Part shown: positions 16,854 to 24,495 of the stretch, in pieces
Layout: each line of letters opens with the position of its first letter
Numbering within the stretch: position 1 is the stretch's first letter
Source: Halomonas sp.
Lineage (GTDB): Bacteria > Pseudomonadota > Gammaproteobacteria > Pseudomonadales > Halomonadaceae
Length of the DNA stretch: 38,284 bases
Assembly (NCBI GenBank): GCA_024636705.1
Contig: JAGXGN010000035.1
Coordinates: 1 to 38,284, forward strand
Direction of reading: 5' to 3'
Made by a program: the position numbers and the translations under genes
Notes under the pieces: generated by a model
What the model saw: the letters and a program-made list of their open reading frames with translations, nothing else
Databases searched by the model: none
Told to the model about the DNA's origin: nothing

Positions 16854-18197
16854 ATGGTGACCAATACGACAATAATGAAATGGCGCCATGCCGTGATGGC
16901 ACTCACGCTGTTCACAGGCCTGGCGATGCTTGTCGCCAGCCCGGCACTGGCGAATCCTCGCTATGCCGCCATCGTGGTCGATGTCGAGAGCGGCGAAGTG
17001 TTGCACGCGGCCAAAGCCGATGCGACCCGCTATCCGGCGTCGCTGACCAAGATGATGACGCTCTATCTGGTGTTCGAGGCGCTGGAGGGGCGCAGCCTGA
17101 GTCTTGGCCAGGGATTGCCGGTATCCTCCTATGCGGCTTCCAAGCCGGCTTCGAAGCTCTACGTCAAGGCCGGTTCGACCATTCCCGTGGAGACCGCCAT
17201 CCAGGCACTGGTAATCAAGTCGGCCAACGACGTGGCGGTGGTGGTGGCCGAGGCACTGGGCGGCAGCGAGGCACATTTCGGCCGCATGATGACCGCCAAG
17301 GCGCGGCAGCTAGGCATGCGCCGTACCACCTTCCGCAACCCAAACGGCCTGCCCGATGCCGGTCAGACCACCACCGCGCGGGACATGGCGACCCTGTCGA
17401 TCCGCCTGATGCAGGACTTTCCCCAGTACTACCACTACTTTTCGCGGACGAGCTTCACCTGGCAGGGCAAGACGATCACCGGCCACAATCGTCTGCTGGA
17501 CAACTATCCCGGCGCCGATGGCATGAAGACCGGCTTCATCCGCGCCTCGGGCTTCAACGTCGCGACATCCGCCGTACGCGATGGCCGTCGCCTGGTCTCG
17601 GTGGTCATGGGTGGCTTTACCGCCCAGTCACGCGACGCCCACATGGCCGATCTCCTTAACCGCGGCTTCGTGAGGGCCTCCCTGTATGATCGTGGCGACT
17701 GGATCGCCCAGGCGGACTTTTCCGGCGATGTCATGAGCGGCACCCGTCGCCTGCCTGCCGCCGCGCCTGCCACGCCCGTGAGTGAGTCATCGAGCATGGT
17801 GGCCAGCCTGGCCAGCGTGGAGAGTTCGGCGACGACCTACACGAGACGCCCCGGCGTCGAACAGGGCTCGGCAGACGACCCCATCCGTGAGTTGATTACC
17901 CGGACCAGTCAATCCTTCCGCCCTGTCGATACCTTCAGCACCCGGACCGGCGGTGGCTGGGGTGTCCAGGTGGGTGCCTTCAGTAGCGCCGACCAGGCCC
18001 GTACCCTGGCCAATCGTGCCGCCGACCGCCTGGCCTTCCAGATGAGCGGTGCACGGATCGCCGTGGCGGAACACCAGGGTGACCAAAAGGTCTTCCGGGC
18101 ACGCCTGGTGAACCTGCAGGAAAACCAGGCCTATGACGCCTGTCGCAGCCTGGTTCAGGAGGGCATGGACTGCATGGTGGTCAACGCGGGACTCTGA
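16854..18197 (+). CDS. D-alanyl-D-alanine carboxypeptidase (PBP5 family) with C-terminal SPOR domain
   Basis: A 447-residue exported penicillin-binding protein that should trim terminal D-alanine from peptidoglycan stem peptides. A signal peptide with cleavage after ASPALA (about residue 33) is followed by the peptidase S11 domain with all three active-site motifs: S63-x-x-K66 (SLTK), S123-A-N125 and K225-T-G227. In place of the usual PBP5 C-terminal beta domain and membrane anchor there is a Ser/Thr/Pro-rich linker and a SPOR domain (about 367-447, beginning 'WGVQVGAFSS'), a peptidoglycan-binding module that recognises glycan denuded of stem peptides, often at septa. GAGGG lies 8 bases before the ATG. 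A strong terminator follows the gene. Confidence 0.93.
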   Translation: MVTNTTIMKWRHAVMALTLFTGLAMLVASPALANPRYAAIVVDVESGEVLHAAKADATRYPASLTKMMTLYLVFEALEGRSLSLGQGLPVSSYAASKPASKLYVKAGSTIPVETAIQALVIKSANDVAVVVAEALGGSEAHFGRMMTAKARQLGMRRTTFRNPNGLPDAGQTTTARDMATLSIRLMQDFPQYYHYFSRTSFTWQGKTITGHNRLLDNYPGADGMKTGFIRASGFNVATSAVRDGRRLVSVVMGGFTAQSRDAHMADLLNRGFVRASLYDRGDWIAQADFSGDVMSGTRRLPAAAPATPVSESSSMVASLASVESSATTYTRRPGVEQGSADDPIRELITRTSQSFRPVDTFSTRTGGGWGVQVGAFSSADQARTLANRAADRLAFQMSGARIAVAEHQGDQKVFRARLVNLQENQAYDACRSLVQEGMDCMVVNAGL

Positions 18198-18249
18198 CGG
18201 GAAAATCACCTCTTGTTCCCGGTCGACCCTCTAGCCTGTCGCCACGCCA

Positions 18250-18288
18250 CACCCCGCTGCCCTTCTCGGGCCGGCGGGGTGGTTTTTT
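18250..18288 (+). terminator. Rho-independent terminator after the carboxypeptidase gene
   Basis: An 8-bp stem CACCCCGC (18250-18257) / GCGGGGTG (18274-18281) encloses a second 4-bp stem GCCC/GGGC with loop TTCTC, and is followed by G and six T (18283-18288). It stands 52 bases after the stop codon and before the transporter gene's ribosome-binding site, so the transporter should have its own promoter or depend on read-through. Confidence 0.88.
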
Positions 18289-18317
18289 GGCAGTGTGGAA
18301 GCGGCGCAAGGGAGTTC

Positions 18318-19196
18318 ATGATGACGGCATCGTTGAAGGGTATCGGGTTCATGTGCCTGGGTGTGCTATGCCTGGCCATCGGTGATGCCATTTCCAAGTG
18401 GTTGGGCGAGGTCCACTCGCCGCTGCAGATCATCTTCTTCCGTACCCTGGTATCGCTGCCGCTGATTGCGCTGATCACGCATTTCGGCGGGGGCCTGCGC
18501 AAGCTGCGCACCCGGCGGCCAGGCGTGCACCTGGTGCGGGGGTTGATCTACACCGCCACCATGTTCTGCTTCGTGCTGGGCTTGACCCTGCTGCCACTCG
18601 CCGAGGCCACGGCGATCGCCTTCGTCGCTCCGCTGTTCGTGACCCTGCTCTCGGTACCGCTGTTGGGTGAGCGTATCGCCCCGCCGATCCTGGTGGCGTC
18701 GCTGATGGGCTTCGTGGGGGTGTTGATCGTCGTGCGTCCCGGGGGCGCGGCCTTCCAGCCCGGGGCCCTGGTGCTGATCGGGGCCGCTGTGTTCTATGCC
18801 TTGATGATGATCACCGCACGGCGTTACGCGGCACGGGAGCACCTCTGGGCCATGGTCTTCTACATGAACCTGGTGCCGCTGGTGATCACGGCGATCGCCT
18901 TGCCCTGGGTCTGGACCATGCCCTTGCCCTGGCACTGGCCGGCATTCCTCGCGGCAGGGGTCTTCGGTGCCGGTTCCATGGTCTTCATCACCCTGGCCTT
19001 TCGCCATGCCCCGGCGGCCATCGCCGCCCCCTTCGACTACACCGCCATGCTCTGGGCGGTGCTGCTGGGCTGGTGGTTCTGGGATGAGATCCCCGATATC
19101 TGGGTCTTCGTCGGCAGCACCCTGATCATGGGCAGTGGCCTGGCGATCGCCTACCTCGATCGCCGTACCACCCTGAAACGGCGGCCTACGTCGTGA
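18318..19196 (+). CDS. EamA/DMT family transporter
   Basis: An inner-membrane protein of 292 residues (or 291 from the second ATG at 18321) with about ten hydrophobic helices in two EamA repeats, as in the drug/metabolite transporter superfamily. The first repeat contains 'AIGDAISKWLGE', 'RTLVSLPLIALI' and 'EATAIAFVAPLFVTLLSVPLLGE', the typical EamA core; the second ends 'YTAMLWAVLLGWWFWDEIPD'. AGGGAG lies 3 bases before the first and 6 before the second ATG, so 18321 may be the true start. Substrates of this family range from amino acids to nucleosides, and nothing nearby fixes it. Its 3' end overlaps the 3' end of the convergent thiE by 11 bases. Confidence 0.9.
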   Translation: MMTASLKGIGFMCLGVLCLAIGDAISKWLGEVHSPLQIIFFRTLVSLPLIALITHFGGGLRKLRTRRPGVHLVRGLIYTATMFCFVLGLTLLPLAEATAIAFVAPLFVTLLSVPLLGERIAPPILVASLMGFVGVLIVVRPGGAAFQPGALVLIGAAVFYALMMITARRYAAREHLWAMVFYMNLVPLVITAIALPWVWTMPLPWHWPAFLAAGVFGAGSMVFITLAFRHAPAAIAAPFDYTAMLWAVLLGWWFWDEIPDIWVFVGSTLIMGSGLAIAYLDRRTTLKRRPTS

Positions 19197-19800
19197 AGAA
19201 GGCCCGGGCGGCGGCCTCGGGATCCGGCTGCCCGCAGATCGCCGAGATCACCGCTGGCCCCCGTGCGCCGGCGGCACGCACCGAGGCGGCATGCTCGGAC
19301 TTGAGTCCGCCGATGGCGACGGCCGGCAGCAGGCTCGCGGCCACCAGGCGGGCCAGGCCCTCGAAGCCCAGTGGCGTGGCATGGTCGTGCTTGCTGGCGG
19401 TGGCGAATACCGGGCCCAGCCCCAGGTAGTCGAGTCGGCCGGGAGCCAGGCGGGCCAGCTGTTCATGGGTCTGTACCGAGAGCCCGAGGATGGCGTTGGG
19501 TCCCAGTGCCCGGCGGGCAGCTTCCACCTCACCATCGTCCTGGCCGAGGTGCAGGCCATCGGCGCCGGCGGCCAGGGCCACCTCCAGACGGTCGTTGATG
19601 AGCAGCGGCACCCCCATCCCTGCCAGGGCCACTTTGAGGCGACGCGCCTGGTCGATCAGTTCGCTATCCGAGGCGTGCTTGTCGCGCAACTGGACGATGG
19701 TCACGCCGCCGCGCACCGCCGCCACCACGGTTTCCACCAGGCCCCGATCGGCGCACAGCTCCGGGTCGGTGATTAGATAGAGGGAAAGGTCGGTTGGCAT
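19186..19800 (-). CDS. thiE: Thiamine-phosphate synthase
   Basis: A 204-residue TIM-barrel enzyme that joins HMP-pyrophosphate and thiazole phosphate to make thiamine phosphate. Seen: 'LYLITDPELCADRG', the pyrophosphate-binding 'VQLRDKHASD', 'LLINDRLEVALAAGADGLHLGQDD', 'LGLSVQTHEQLARL', 'DYLGLGPVFATASKHDHATPLG' and 'PAVAIGGL'. The start at 19800 is supported by GGGGAGG 5-6 bases upstream. A TPP riboswitch lies in the leader, which confirms the role independently. It stands alone and not in a thi operon, and ends tail-to-tail with the EamA gene. Confidence 0.95.
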   Translation of the reverse strand: MPTDLSLYLITDPELCADRGLVETVVAAVRGGVTIVQLRDKHASDSELIDQARRLKVALAGMGVPLLINDRLEVALAAGADGLHLGQDDGEVEAARRALGPNAILGLSVQTHEQLARLAPGRLDYLGLGPVFATASKHDHATPLGFEGLARLVAASLLPAVAIGGLKSEHAASVRAAGARGPAVISAICGQPDPEAAARAFFTT

Positions 19801-19805
19801 CGTGT

Positions 19806-19823
19806 CCTCCCCGGCGCGGGAGG
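19806..19823 (-). promoter_or_regulatory. Hairpin sequestering the thiE ribosome-binding site
   Basis: On the minus strand CCTCCC (19823-19818), a six-base loop, then GGGAGG (19811-19806), five bases before the thiE ATG. The second arm is the Shine-Dalgarno sequence, so when the hairpin forms ribosomes are excluded. Together with the adjacent riboswitch this is the expected expression platform for translational repression by TPP. The pairing is seen in sequence; the switching mechanism is inference. Confidence 0.6.
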
Positions 19824-19852
19824 TGCGGGTCGGCGGGAGGCCGGGCCGCACG

Positions 19853-19932
19853 ACTCCCTACGCCGGCATTATCCGGGTCAGGTTCCGAGGGTGCGTCTCA
19901 GCCGTGGCGATGTCGCCGCGGCGCCCCTGTCG
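19853..19932 (-). promoter_or_regulatory. TPP riboswitch (THI element) controlling thiE
   Basis: Read on the minus strand the element has the hallmark blocks in order: GGGGCGCC (P1/P2 side), 'GGCTGAGA', 'ACCCTCGGAACCTGA' and 'CCGGATAATGCCGGCGTAGGGA', ending about 52 bases before the thiE start. These are the conserved bases that bind the pyrimidine and pyrophosphate ends of thiamine pyrophosphate. Control is probably translational because a hairpin that hides the thiE ribosome-binding site follows and no T-tail terminator is seen. Confidence 0.95.
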
Positions 19933-19991
19933 TCAGCATCCACTATCCCTGCCTGCCCCCTGGCTGTAAAGGCCGGGCCAGGGCCGCCCAG

Positions 19992-21767
19992 CTAGGCGTG
20001 TTCCCGCCGGCGCGACTCTTCGCTGCCTAGCCAGCGCAGGGCCACTTTCCGGGCCTGGGCCAGCTCGCGGCACCAGGTCAGCCGGCCGGCAGTCCGGCGG
20101 ATGCCGGCGCGGCGCAGCTTGACGAGGATCCGCGTCGGCAGGCCGACCAGCACCAGGGCGACTCCCTGGCGGTGCATCTCGTCGATCAGGGTCTTGAGGG
20201 CCACGATGGCGGTGCCATCTATGCTCGGCACATCATGCATGTCGAGGATGACGAACCGCACCTTCGGGTCCACCAGGTGCAGCGAGGTGAGTGCCTTCTC
20301 GGCGGCGCCGAAGAACAGCGGGCCATCGATGTCGTAGAGGGCGACCTCGCCGGGCAGCTCGCCGATGCTGGCATGGGACCCGGAGTCGACCCGCTGCGTC
20401 TGGGTCAGCAGCGACATGCGCCGGATGAACAGGGCGGCGGCGAGCCCGATGCCTACGGCCACCGCCAGCACCATGTCGAAGACGACGGTCAGGGTGAAGC
20501 AGGTCATCAGGATGGCCACGTCCCCCGGCGGGGCCGAGCGCAGGGTGTGCAGGAAGTGGCGAGCCTCACCCATGTTCCAGGCGACGATGAACAGCAGCGC
20601 CGCCAGCGCGGCCATCGGCACCAGCCCTAGCAGGCCCGCCAGGGCGACCACCGCTAGCAGCACCACCAGCGCATGCACCACCGCCGCGATCGGCGAACGT
20701 GCGCCACTGCGGATGTTGGTGGCGGTCCGGGCGATGGCGGCTGTGGCGGTGATGCCGCCGAACAGCGGCGCGACGATATTGCCCAGCCCCTGTCCGATCA
20801 GCTCGGCGTTGGGGTCATGCCGGGTCCGGGTCAGCCCGTCTGACACCACCGCGCACAGCAGCGACTCGATCGCCCCCAGCATGGCGATGGCGAAGGCGGG
20901 ACCCATCAGGGCGCGAATCAGTTCGAAGTTCAGTACCAGGGGTTCGCCATCCGCGCCGGGCAGCCGCCAGGGGGCCACGAAACTCGGCGCGATCGGGGGA
21001 ATGCCACTGCCCGTCTCGCCATGGGCCTCCCAGGTGAAGCGTGAGGCGATGGTCTCCACCAGGTTCCCCGTGCTCGGGTCGCCGATCCCGTGGTTGACCG
21101 CATAGGCCACCACCGCGCCGACCACCAGCCCGATCAGGGGCGCCGGAATCGGCACATGTAGGCGCGGCCAGAGCAGCATGACACCCAGGGTGAAGGCGCC
21201 GATCCCCAGCTCGAGCGGATCCAGGCTCGGCAGCGAGGCGGCGATCCGTCCCAGATTCTCGACGAAGTGCTCGCCCAGCTGCCCGACCTCCAGCCCCAGG
21301 AAGTCGGGCACCTGCAGCACCGCGATCACCACCGCGATCCCCGCCGTGAAGCCGAGTACCACCGGATAGGGCACGTACTGGATGAGGCGCCCCATGCCGG
21401 CGATGCCCAGCGCCACCAGGATCAGGCCGGCCATCATCGAGGCGATCAGCAGGCCGCCCAGGCCGTACTGCTGGACGATGGGGAAGAGGATGACGACGAA
21501 GGCCGCCGTCGGCCCCGAGACATTGAAGCGTGAACCGCCGGTCAGCGCGATGATGGCGCCGGCGACGATCGCCGTGTAGAGCCCGTGTTGGGGGGGCACA
21601 CCGGTGGCAATGGCCAGTGCCATCGAGAGCGGCACGGCCACGGTGCCGATGGTCAGCCCGGCGAGGATGTCGCGGCGCAGGTCGTCCAGGCCATAGCCCT
21701 CTCGCCAGGCCGCGCGCAGGCCGGTGGCGATGCCGGGACGTCGCGGGGACGGTCGGTGGCGTGCCAT
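19992..21767 (-). CDS. SulP family anion transporter with STAS domain
   Basis: A 591-residue inner-membrane SLC26/SulP transporter. The N-terminal 'DILAGLTIGTVAVPLSMALAIATGVPPQHGLYTAIVAG' region is the SulP signature; about 14 hydrophobic segments follow to about residue 445. Then comes a cytoplasmic STAS domain (about 460-570) with 'VRFVILDMHDVPSIDG', where the serine aligns with the anti-anti-sigma phosphosite. Such proteins carry sulfate, bicarbonate or C4-dicarboxylates; the DauA-type overall layout is similar but substrate cannot be decided here. GAGGAG lies before the ATG. The gene is divergent from a small ribbon-helix-helix regulator, with palindromes between them. Confidence 0.93.
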   Translation of the reverse strand: MARHRPSPRRPGIATGLRAAWREGYGLDDLRRDILAGLTIGTVAVPLSMALAIATGVPPQHGLYTAIVAGAIIALTGGSRFNVSGPTAAFVVILFPIVQQYGLGGLLIASMMAGLILVALGIAGMGRLIQYVPYPVVLGFTAGIAVVIAVLQVPDFLGLEVGQLGEHFVENLGRIAASLPSLDPLELGIGAFTLGVMLLWPRLHVPIPAPLIGLVVGAVVAYAVNHGIGDPSTGNLVETIASRFTWEAHGETGSGIPPIAPSFVAPWRLPGADGEPLVLNFELIRALMGPAFAIAMLGAIESLLCAVVSDGLTRTRHDPNAELIGQGLGNIVAPLFGGITATAAIARTATNIRSGARSPIAAVVHALVVLLAVVALAGLLGLVPMAALAALLFIVAWNMGEARHFLHTLRSAPPGDVAILMTCFTLTVVFDMVLAVAVGIGLAAALFIRRMSLLTQTQRVDSGSHASIGELPGEVALYDIDGPLFFGAAEKALTSLHLVDPKVRFVILDMHDVPSIDGTAIVALKTLIDEMHRQGVALVLVGLPTRILVKLRRAGIRRTAGRLTWCRELAQARKVALRWLGSEESRRREHA

Positions 21768-21832
21768 GCGTGGACTCCTCTCAGGGCCTCCGCGCCGTGG
21801 TTGGAGCTTTCCGGCGGGGGCGATCCGATTGA

Positions 21833-21853
21833 CATGTTAATAACATTAACATG
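21833..21853. promoter_or_regulatory. Palindrome, candidate ribbon-helix-helix operator (sulP side)
   Basis: CATGTTAA (21833-21840), five bases, TTAACATG (21846-21853): a perfect 8-bp inverted repeat in the sulP-RHH divergent gap. It contains the same TTAACAT half-site as the second palindrome at 21906-21926. It lies 66 bases upstream of the sulP start. Confidence 0.55.
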
Positions 21854-21865
21854 CTGTTAGCATGT
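21849..21865. promoter_or_regulatory. Overlapping palindrome in the sulP-RHH divergent gap
   Basis: ACATGCT (21849-21855), GTT, AGCATGT (21859-21865): a perfect 7-bp inverted repeat sharing five bases with the preceding palindrome. It may be a second site for the same or another regulator; no known motif was recognised. Confidence 0.45.
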
Positions 21866-21905
21866 CTGACAAACATGCCCTGCTATTGCCCCGGGTGGCA
21901 GTGGG

Positions 21906-21926
21906 CATTAACATTAAATGTTAATG
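21906..21926. promoter_or_regulatory. Palindrome, candidate autoregulatory operator of the RHH gene
   Basis: CATTAACAT (21906-21914), TAA, ATGTTAATG (21918-21926): a perfect 9-bp inverted repeat ending 17 bases before the start codon of the ribbon-helix-helix protein. It repeats the TTAACAT half-site and the AACATTAA octamer found at 21842-21849. Position next to the ribosome-binding site suits autorepression. Confidence 0.55.
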
Positions 21927-21943
21927 TTGGTGGGAGAGTCACG

Positions 21944-22141
21944 ATGGAGAAGAAGACGGCACGCCTGACCCTGCTGATCGACCCGCACAAGAAGCGGGCC
22001 TTCGAGCAGCTGTGTGCTTCTCAGGACCTGACCCCGTCCCAGGTGGTGCGACAGTTGATCCGCGACTACCTGCACGACCACGGTGTGGAGTACGAGACGC
22101 GGCCCGAACTGGCCAACAGGAACGCGCCGGAGAGGAAGTGA
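21944..22141 (+). CDS. Small ribbon-helix-helix (CopG-like) regulator
   Basis: A 65-residue basic protein. The N-terminal 'KTARLTLLIDPHKKRAFEQLCASQ' part gives the DNA-binding beta strand (ARLTLLID) and first helix, and 'LTPSQVVRQLIRDYL' gives the second helix, as in CopG/Arc/MetJ folds; the last 18 residues look disordered. I start at 21944 because GGGAG lies 8 bases upstream; a longer open frame from 21851 would run through the palindromes. Divergent from sulP, with several inverted repeats between, it probably controls itself and the transporter. No toxin gene follows, so an antitoxin role is not favoured. Confidence 0.8.
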   Translation: MEKKTARLTLLIDPHKKRAFEQLCASQDLTPSQVVRQLIRDYLHDHGVEYETRPELANRNAPERK

Positions 22142-22214
22142 GGTCTCACCCGGCGGTATCTACCAGTTGCCGGTTGTCGATGTGTATTGGCTGGATCGAG
22201 TGATTCCAGCAGTG

Positions 22215-22814
22215 TCACAGCTCATGGCCCATCACGACCTGACAGATATCAGCAAAGCTTCGTGCCTCTGGCAATGCGCTCAGATCACTGCCGAGTGAGC
22301 GTCCGATATCCGGCGCCGAGATGATGCCGCGTATCCTCGGGTGTTGCGTTTCTATCCTGTCGGTTATCAGCAGGTGCTGTTCGCCGAAGCTCTCCAGGGC
22401 CCTGACAAGATCATCGATGGTCAGGGATGCCAGCTGTTCCAGCGACATGGCGAGCAGTTTGTGGCAAGGGGTCTGTACCATGCTGACCGTCACCTCCTCA
22501 CGCGTGATGCCGCGCTGCTGCATGGCCTGGGTGATACGCCGACCGCCGATCACTTCCTTTGCGGTCAAGACCCCAGTGCAATGTTGCCGGTCATCCACCA
22601 CCAATAGCAGCCGGACCCCGCCATAGCGCATCTTCAGATGCGCCTCGTCTATCGGCGTGTCGGCCTTGATGATCCGTGGCTGTATCAGGGTGAAGTCCGT
22701 CATTAGTGCCAGGGCCGGACTGCTGGGTAACAGCCGGATCGTCTCCGGCATGGCAACGCTAGGCTGAGTGTTCAACGGGCCCAGAGGCCTGGTCGAGGAT
22801 GCCATGATCGTCAT
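22215..22814 (-). CDS. CBS-domain-pair protein
   Basis: A 199-residue protein with two CBS-like units and no enzymatic domain. The first is about 38-90 ('RIIKADTPIDEAHLKMRYGG' then 'LLLVVDDRQHCTGVLTAKEV'), the second about 110-175 (ending 'IRGIISAPDIGRSLG'). CBS pairs bind adenine nucleotides and act as energy or ionic-strength sensors. GGAG lies 8 bases before the ATG. The upstream region carries a CTTAAG-N5-CTTAAG box and an adjoining palindrome, suggesting control by the QseB/PmrA-like regulator encoded nearby. The partner protein is unknown. Confidence 0.75.
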   Translation of the reverse strand: MTIMASSTRPLGPLNTQPSVAMPETIRLLPSSPALALMTDFTLIQPRIIKADTPIDEAHLKMRYGGVRLLLVVDDRQHCTGVLTAKEVIGGRRITQAMQQRGITREEVTVSMVQTPCHKLLAMSLEQLASLTIDDLVRALESFGEQHLLITDRIETQHPRIRGIISAPDIGRSLGSDLSALPEARSFADICQVVMGHEL

Positions 22815-22873
22815 GAACCATCTCCATTAATCGGTCGGGGAAACACGAGTTGTCTGTCGCCAGCTTATCCGAT

Positions 22874-22912
22874 GATCTCACCGTTTCATGAGATCCTTAA
22901 GATAACCTTAAG
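22874..22912 (-). promoter_or_regulatory. PmrA/QseB-type box and adjoining palindrome upstream of the CBS gene
   Basis: CTTAAG (22896-22901), five bases, CTTAAG (22907-22912): an exact match to the direct-repeat box bound by PmrA/QseB-type response regulators. Immediately next to it is GATCTCA (22874-22880), eight bases, TGAGATC (22889-22895), a perfect 7-bp inverted repeat. Read toward the CBS gene, the box would sit near -35 and the palindrome would overlap the -10. Regulation of the CBS gene is inference. Confidence 0.6.
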
Positions 22913-23080
22913 ACTCCGCGGACCGACGAGCCGGCATCGTCTCAATGGCGGTGTACCGGTTCGAGCGACACGCCTGGCTGATGTCCATGCTTGGGTCGCG
23001 GATGGCGCTCTCGACGCTCAGCACGCCGAGCAGGCTATGGAAGAGATGGCCGTGACTCAGTGGCTGGTCGCCCCGCCAAG

Positions 23081-23097
23081 CTTAACGCCGTCTTATG
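23081..23097. promoter_or_regulatory. Weaker PmrA/QseB-like box just past the sensor kinase gene
   Basis: CTTAAC (23081-23086), five bases, CTTATG (23092-23097). It resembles the box at 29521-29537, including the CTTAACGC start, but one half-site is diverged. It lies 13 bases after the kinase stop codon, so its target is unclear. Confidence 0.3.
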
Positions 23098-23109
23098 GCG
23101 GGATGGCAG

Positions 23110-24495
23110 TCACGTCTCTCGATGCGTGCGCGGCAGCTCGACCGTCACTCTCAATCCGCCGCCCGGGGCGTCGTCCAACTGCAGACTGCCGCGGTGACGC
23201 TGCAATAGCCGCTCGACGATCGAGAGCCCCAGGCCCGCCCCGGCGCTTGGGCCGGCGCGGTGGAAGCGCTCGAGGACCTGGGCGCGCTGCGCCGGGGGGA
23301 TGCCGGGGCCCTGGTCGTCGATCACCAGGGTCAGGGCGTCGTTGCTGGCGGCTAGCCCCACCGAAACGGTGCCGCCCTCGGGGGAGTGTTGCAGGGCGTT
23401 GCCGGCCAGGTTCTGAATCAGGGTGTCGATGGCGCCGGGTTCGACCGACAGCCCCCAGTCGGCGGCCTCGTCGGCCTCCAACTGCAGCTCGATGTCGCGT
23501 TCGGCGGCCAGTGGCGAGAGCTTGACCAGCGCCTCGCGCACCTCGACCAGCAGATCGGCGGATTGCCCGGCCAGCGGCGACTCCTCCTCCGGGTCCAGGC
23601 GGGCCAGGGCGAGCAGTTGGGTGACCAGGCGAGTGCTCCGGGCCACGCCGTCGCGCAGCTTGTCAAGCGCCTCGTGGCGATCCGCCGGGTCCTCGGCGGC
23701 CAGGGCGTTCTGGGCGTGCAGGTCGAGCACCGCCAGGGGCGTGCGCAGTTCGTGGGCGGCGTCGGCGATGAAGCGCTTCTCGCGCACCCGCAACGCGCGG
23801 ATGCGCTCGAGCAGGCGGTTCAGGGCGCCGGCGATGGTCTCCAGCTCCCGCGGCAGCGGCTGGAGGATCAAGGGCTGCAGGGTGTGGGGATCGCGCCGAC
23901 GGATCTGCTCGGCCATCCGCGACAGCGGCCGCAGCCCCCAGCCGATCGCCCACCACAACAGCAGGGCCAGCACGGGGAGCCCAAGCAGGTCCGGTAGCAG
24001 AGTGCGCAGGGCCACGGCACGAGTCAGCTCACCGCGCACATCGTCGCGCTCGGCGACCATCACCCGTCGCGATGACTCGGCGACGTCGAGCACATAGACC
24101 CGCCAGTCGTGGCCCGCCACCTGGCTGTTGGCATAGCCGGGCGGCCGGTCGGTGAAGGGCGCTGGTGGAGCGCTGGCCGAGCGCAGCAGTAACTGGTCGC
24201 CCTCCCACAGCTGGAAGGCGAGCTTGCTCTCGTAGCGGTGGCCGGCCAGGCGCTTGTCCGACTGCTCGGCGCGCAACAGGGCGCTCTCCAGGCTGGCCAG
24301 CAGGGCATCACGCTCGTCGTCCGGCAGCGACGCCTGGATCAGCCCCTCCAGCAGGCGAGCGTTCTGCGCCAGGTTGGCGTCGTAGAGCTCCTCGATCTCG
24401 TTGGCGGCGAAGCGGTAGCTGACCAGGCCGATCACCAGCATGCTGACCCCGAAGACCAGTAGCACCAGGCCCAGGGTACGGCGACGGATCGACAT
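23110..24495 (-). CDS. Sensor histidine kinase, QseC/PmrB-like
   Basis: A 461-residue membrane kinase. TM1 is at about 8-28, a periplasmic sensor region follows, TM2 is at about 163-185, then a HAMP-like linker, the phosphoacceptor His248 in 'FIADAAHELRTPLAVL', the N box 'NLAGNALQHSPEGG', and ATP-lid boxes 'DDQGPGIPP' and 'GAGLGLSIVERLL'. The architecture and the 'ANEIEELYDANLAQNARLL' segment after TM1 are typical of QseC. Its ATG overlaps the response regulator stop (TGATG). It is the last gene of the seven-gene operon, so it and the regulator are made with the enzymes they probably control. Confidence 0.93.
   Translation of the reverse strand: MSIRRRTLGLVLLVFGVSMLVIGLVSYRFAANEIEELYDANLAQNARLLEGLIQASLPDDERDALLASLESALLRAEQSDKRLAGHRYESKLAFQLWEGDQLLLRSASAPPAPFTDRPPGYANSQVAGHDWRVYVLDVAESSRRVMVAERDDVRGELTRAVALRTLLPDLLGLPVLALLLWWAIGWGLRPLSRMAEQIRRRDPHTLQPLILQPLPRELETIAGALNRLLERIRALRVREKRFIADAAHELRTPLAVLDLHAQNALAAEDPADRHEALDKLRDGVARSTRLVTQLLALARLDPEEESPLAGQSADLLVEVREALVKLSPLAAERDIELQLEADEAADWGLSVEPGAIDTLIQNLAGNALQHSPEGGTVSVGLAASNDALTLVIDDQGPGIPPAQRAQVLERFHRAGPSAGAGLGLSIVERLLQRHRGSLQLDDAPGGGLRVTVELPRTHRET

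Larger units (their letters stand above)
22815..23109. other. Non-coding gap between the sensor kinase and the CBS gene
   Basis: A 295-base stretch without a gene I can support. It holds two CTTAA-type direct-repeat boxes (22896-22912 and 23081-23097) and a palindrome (22874-22895), listed separately. A + strand frame from 22872 contains about 75 residues with protein-like helical composition ('LADVHAWVADGALDAQHAEQ') but has no ribosome-binding site and runs on antisense to the kinase gene. It may be the remnant of a lost gene or chance. Confidence 0.4.

Noticed and set aside
21944-22141. Antitoxin of a toxin-antitoxin pair
   Set aside because: The ribbon-helix-helix fold fits, but no toxin gene is adjacent; the next gene is a convergent CBS protein.
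22872-23525. Open + frame starting in the gap and running opposite the sensor kinase
   Set aside because: No ribosome-binding site, and two thirds of it is Arg/Pro-rich antisense sequence; only the first 75 residues look protein-like.
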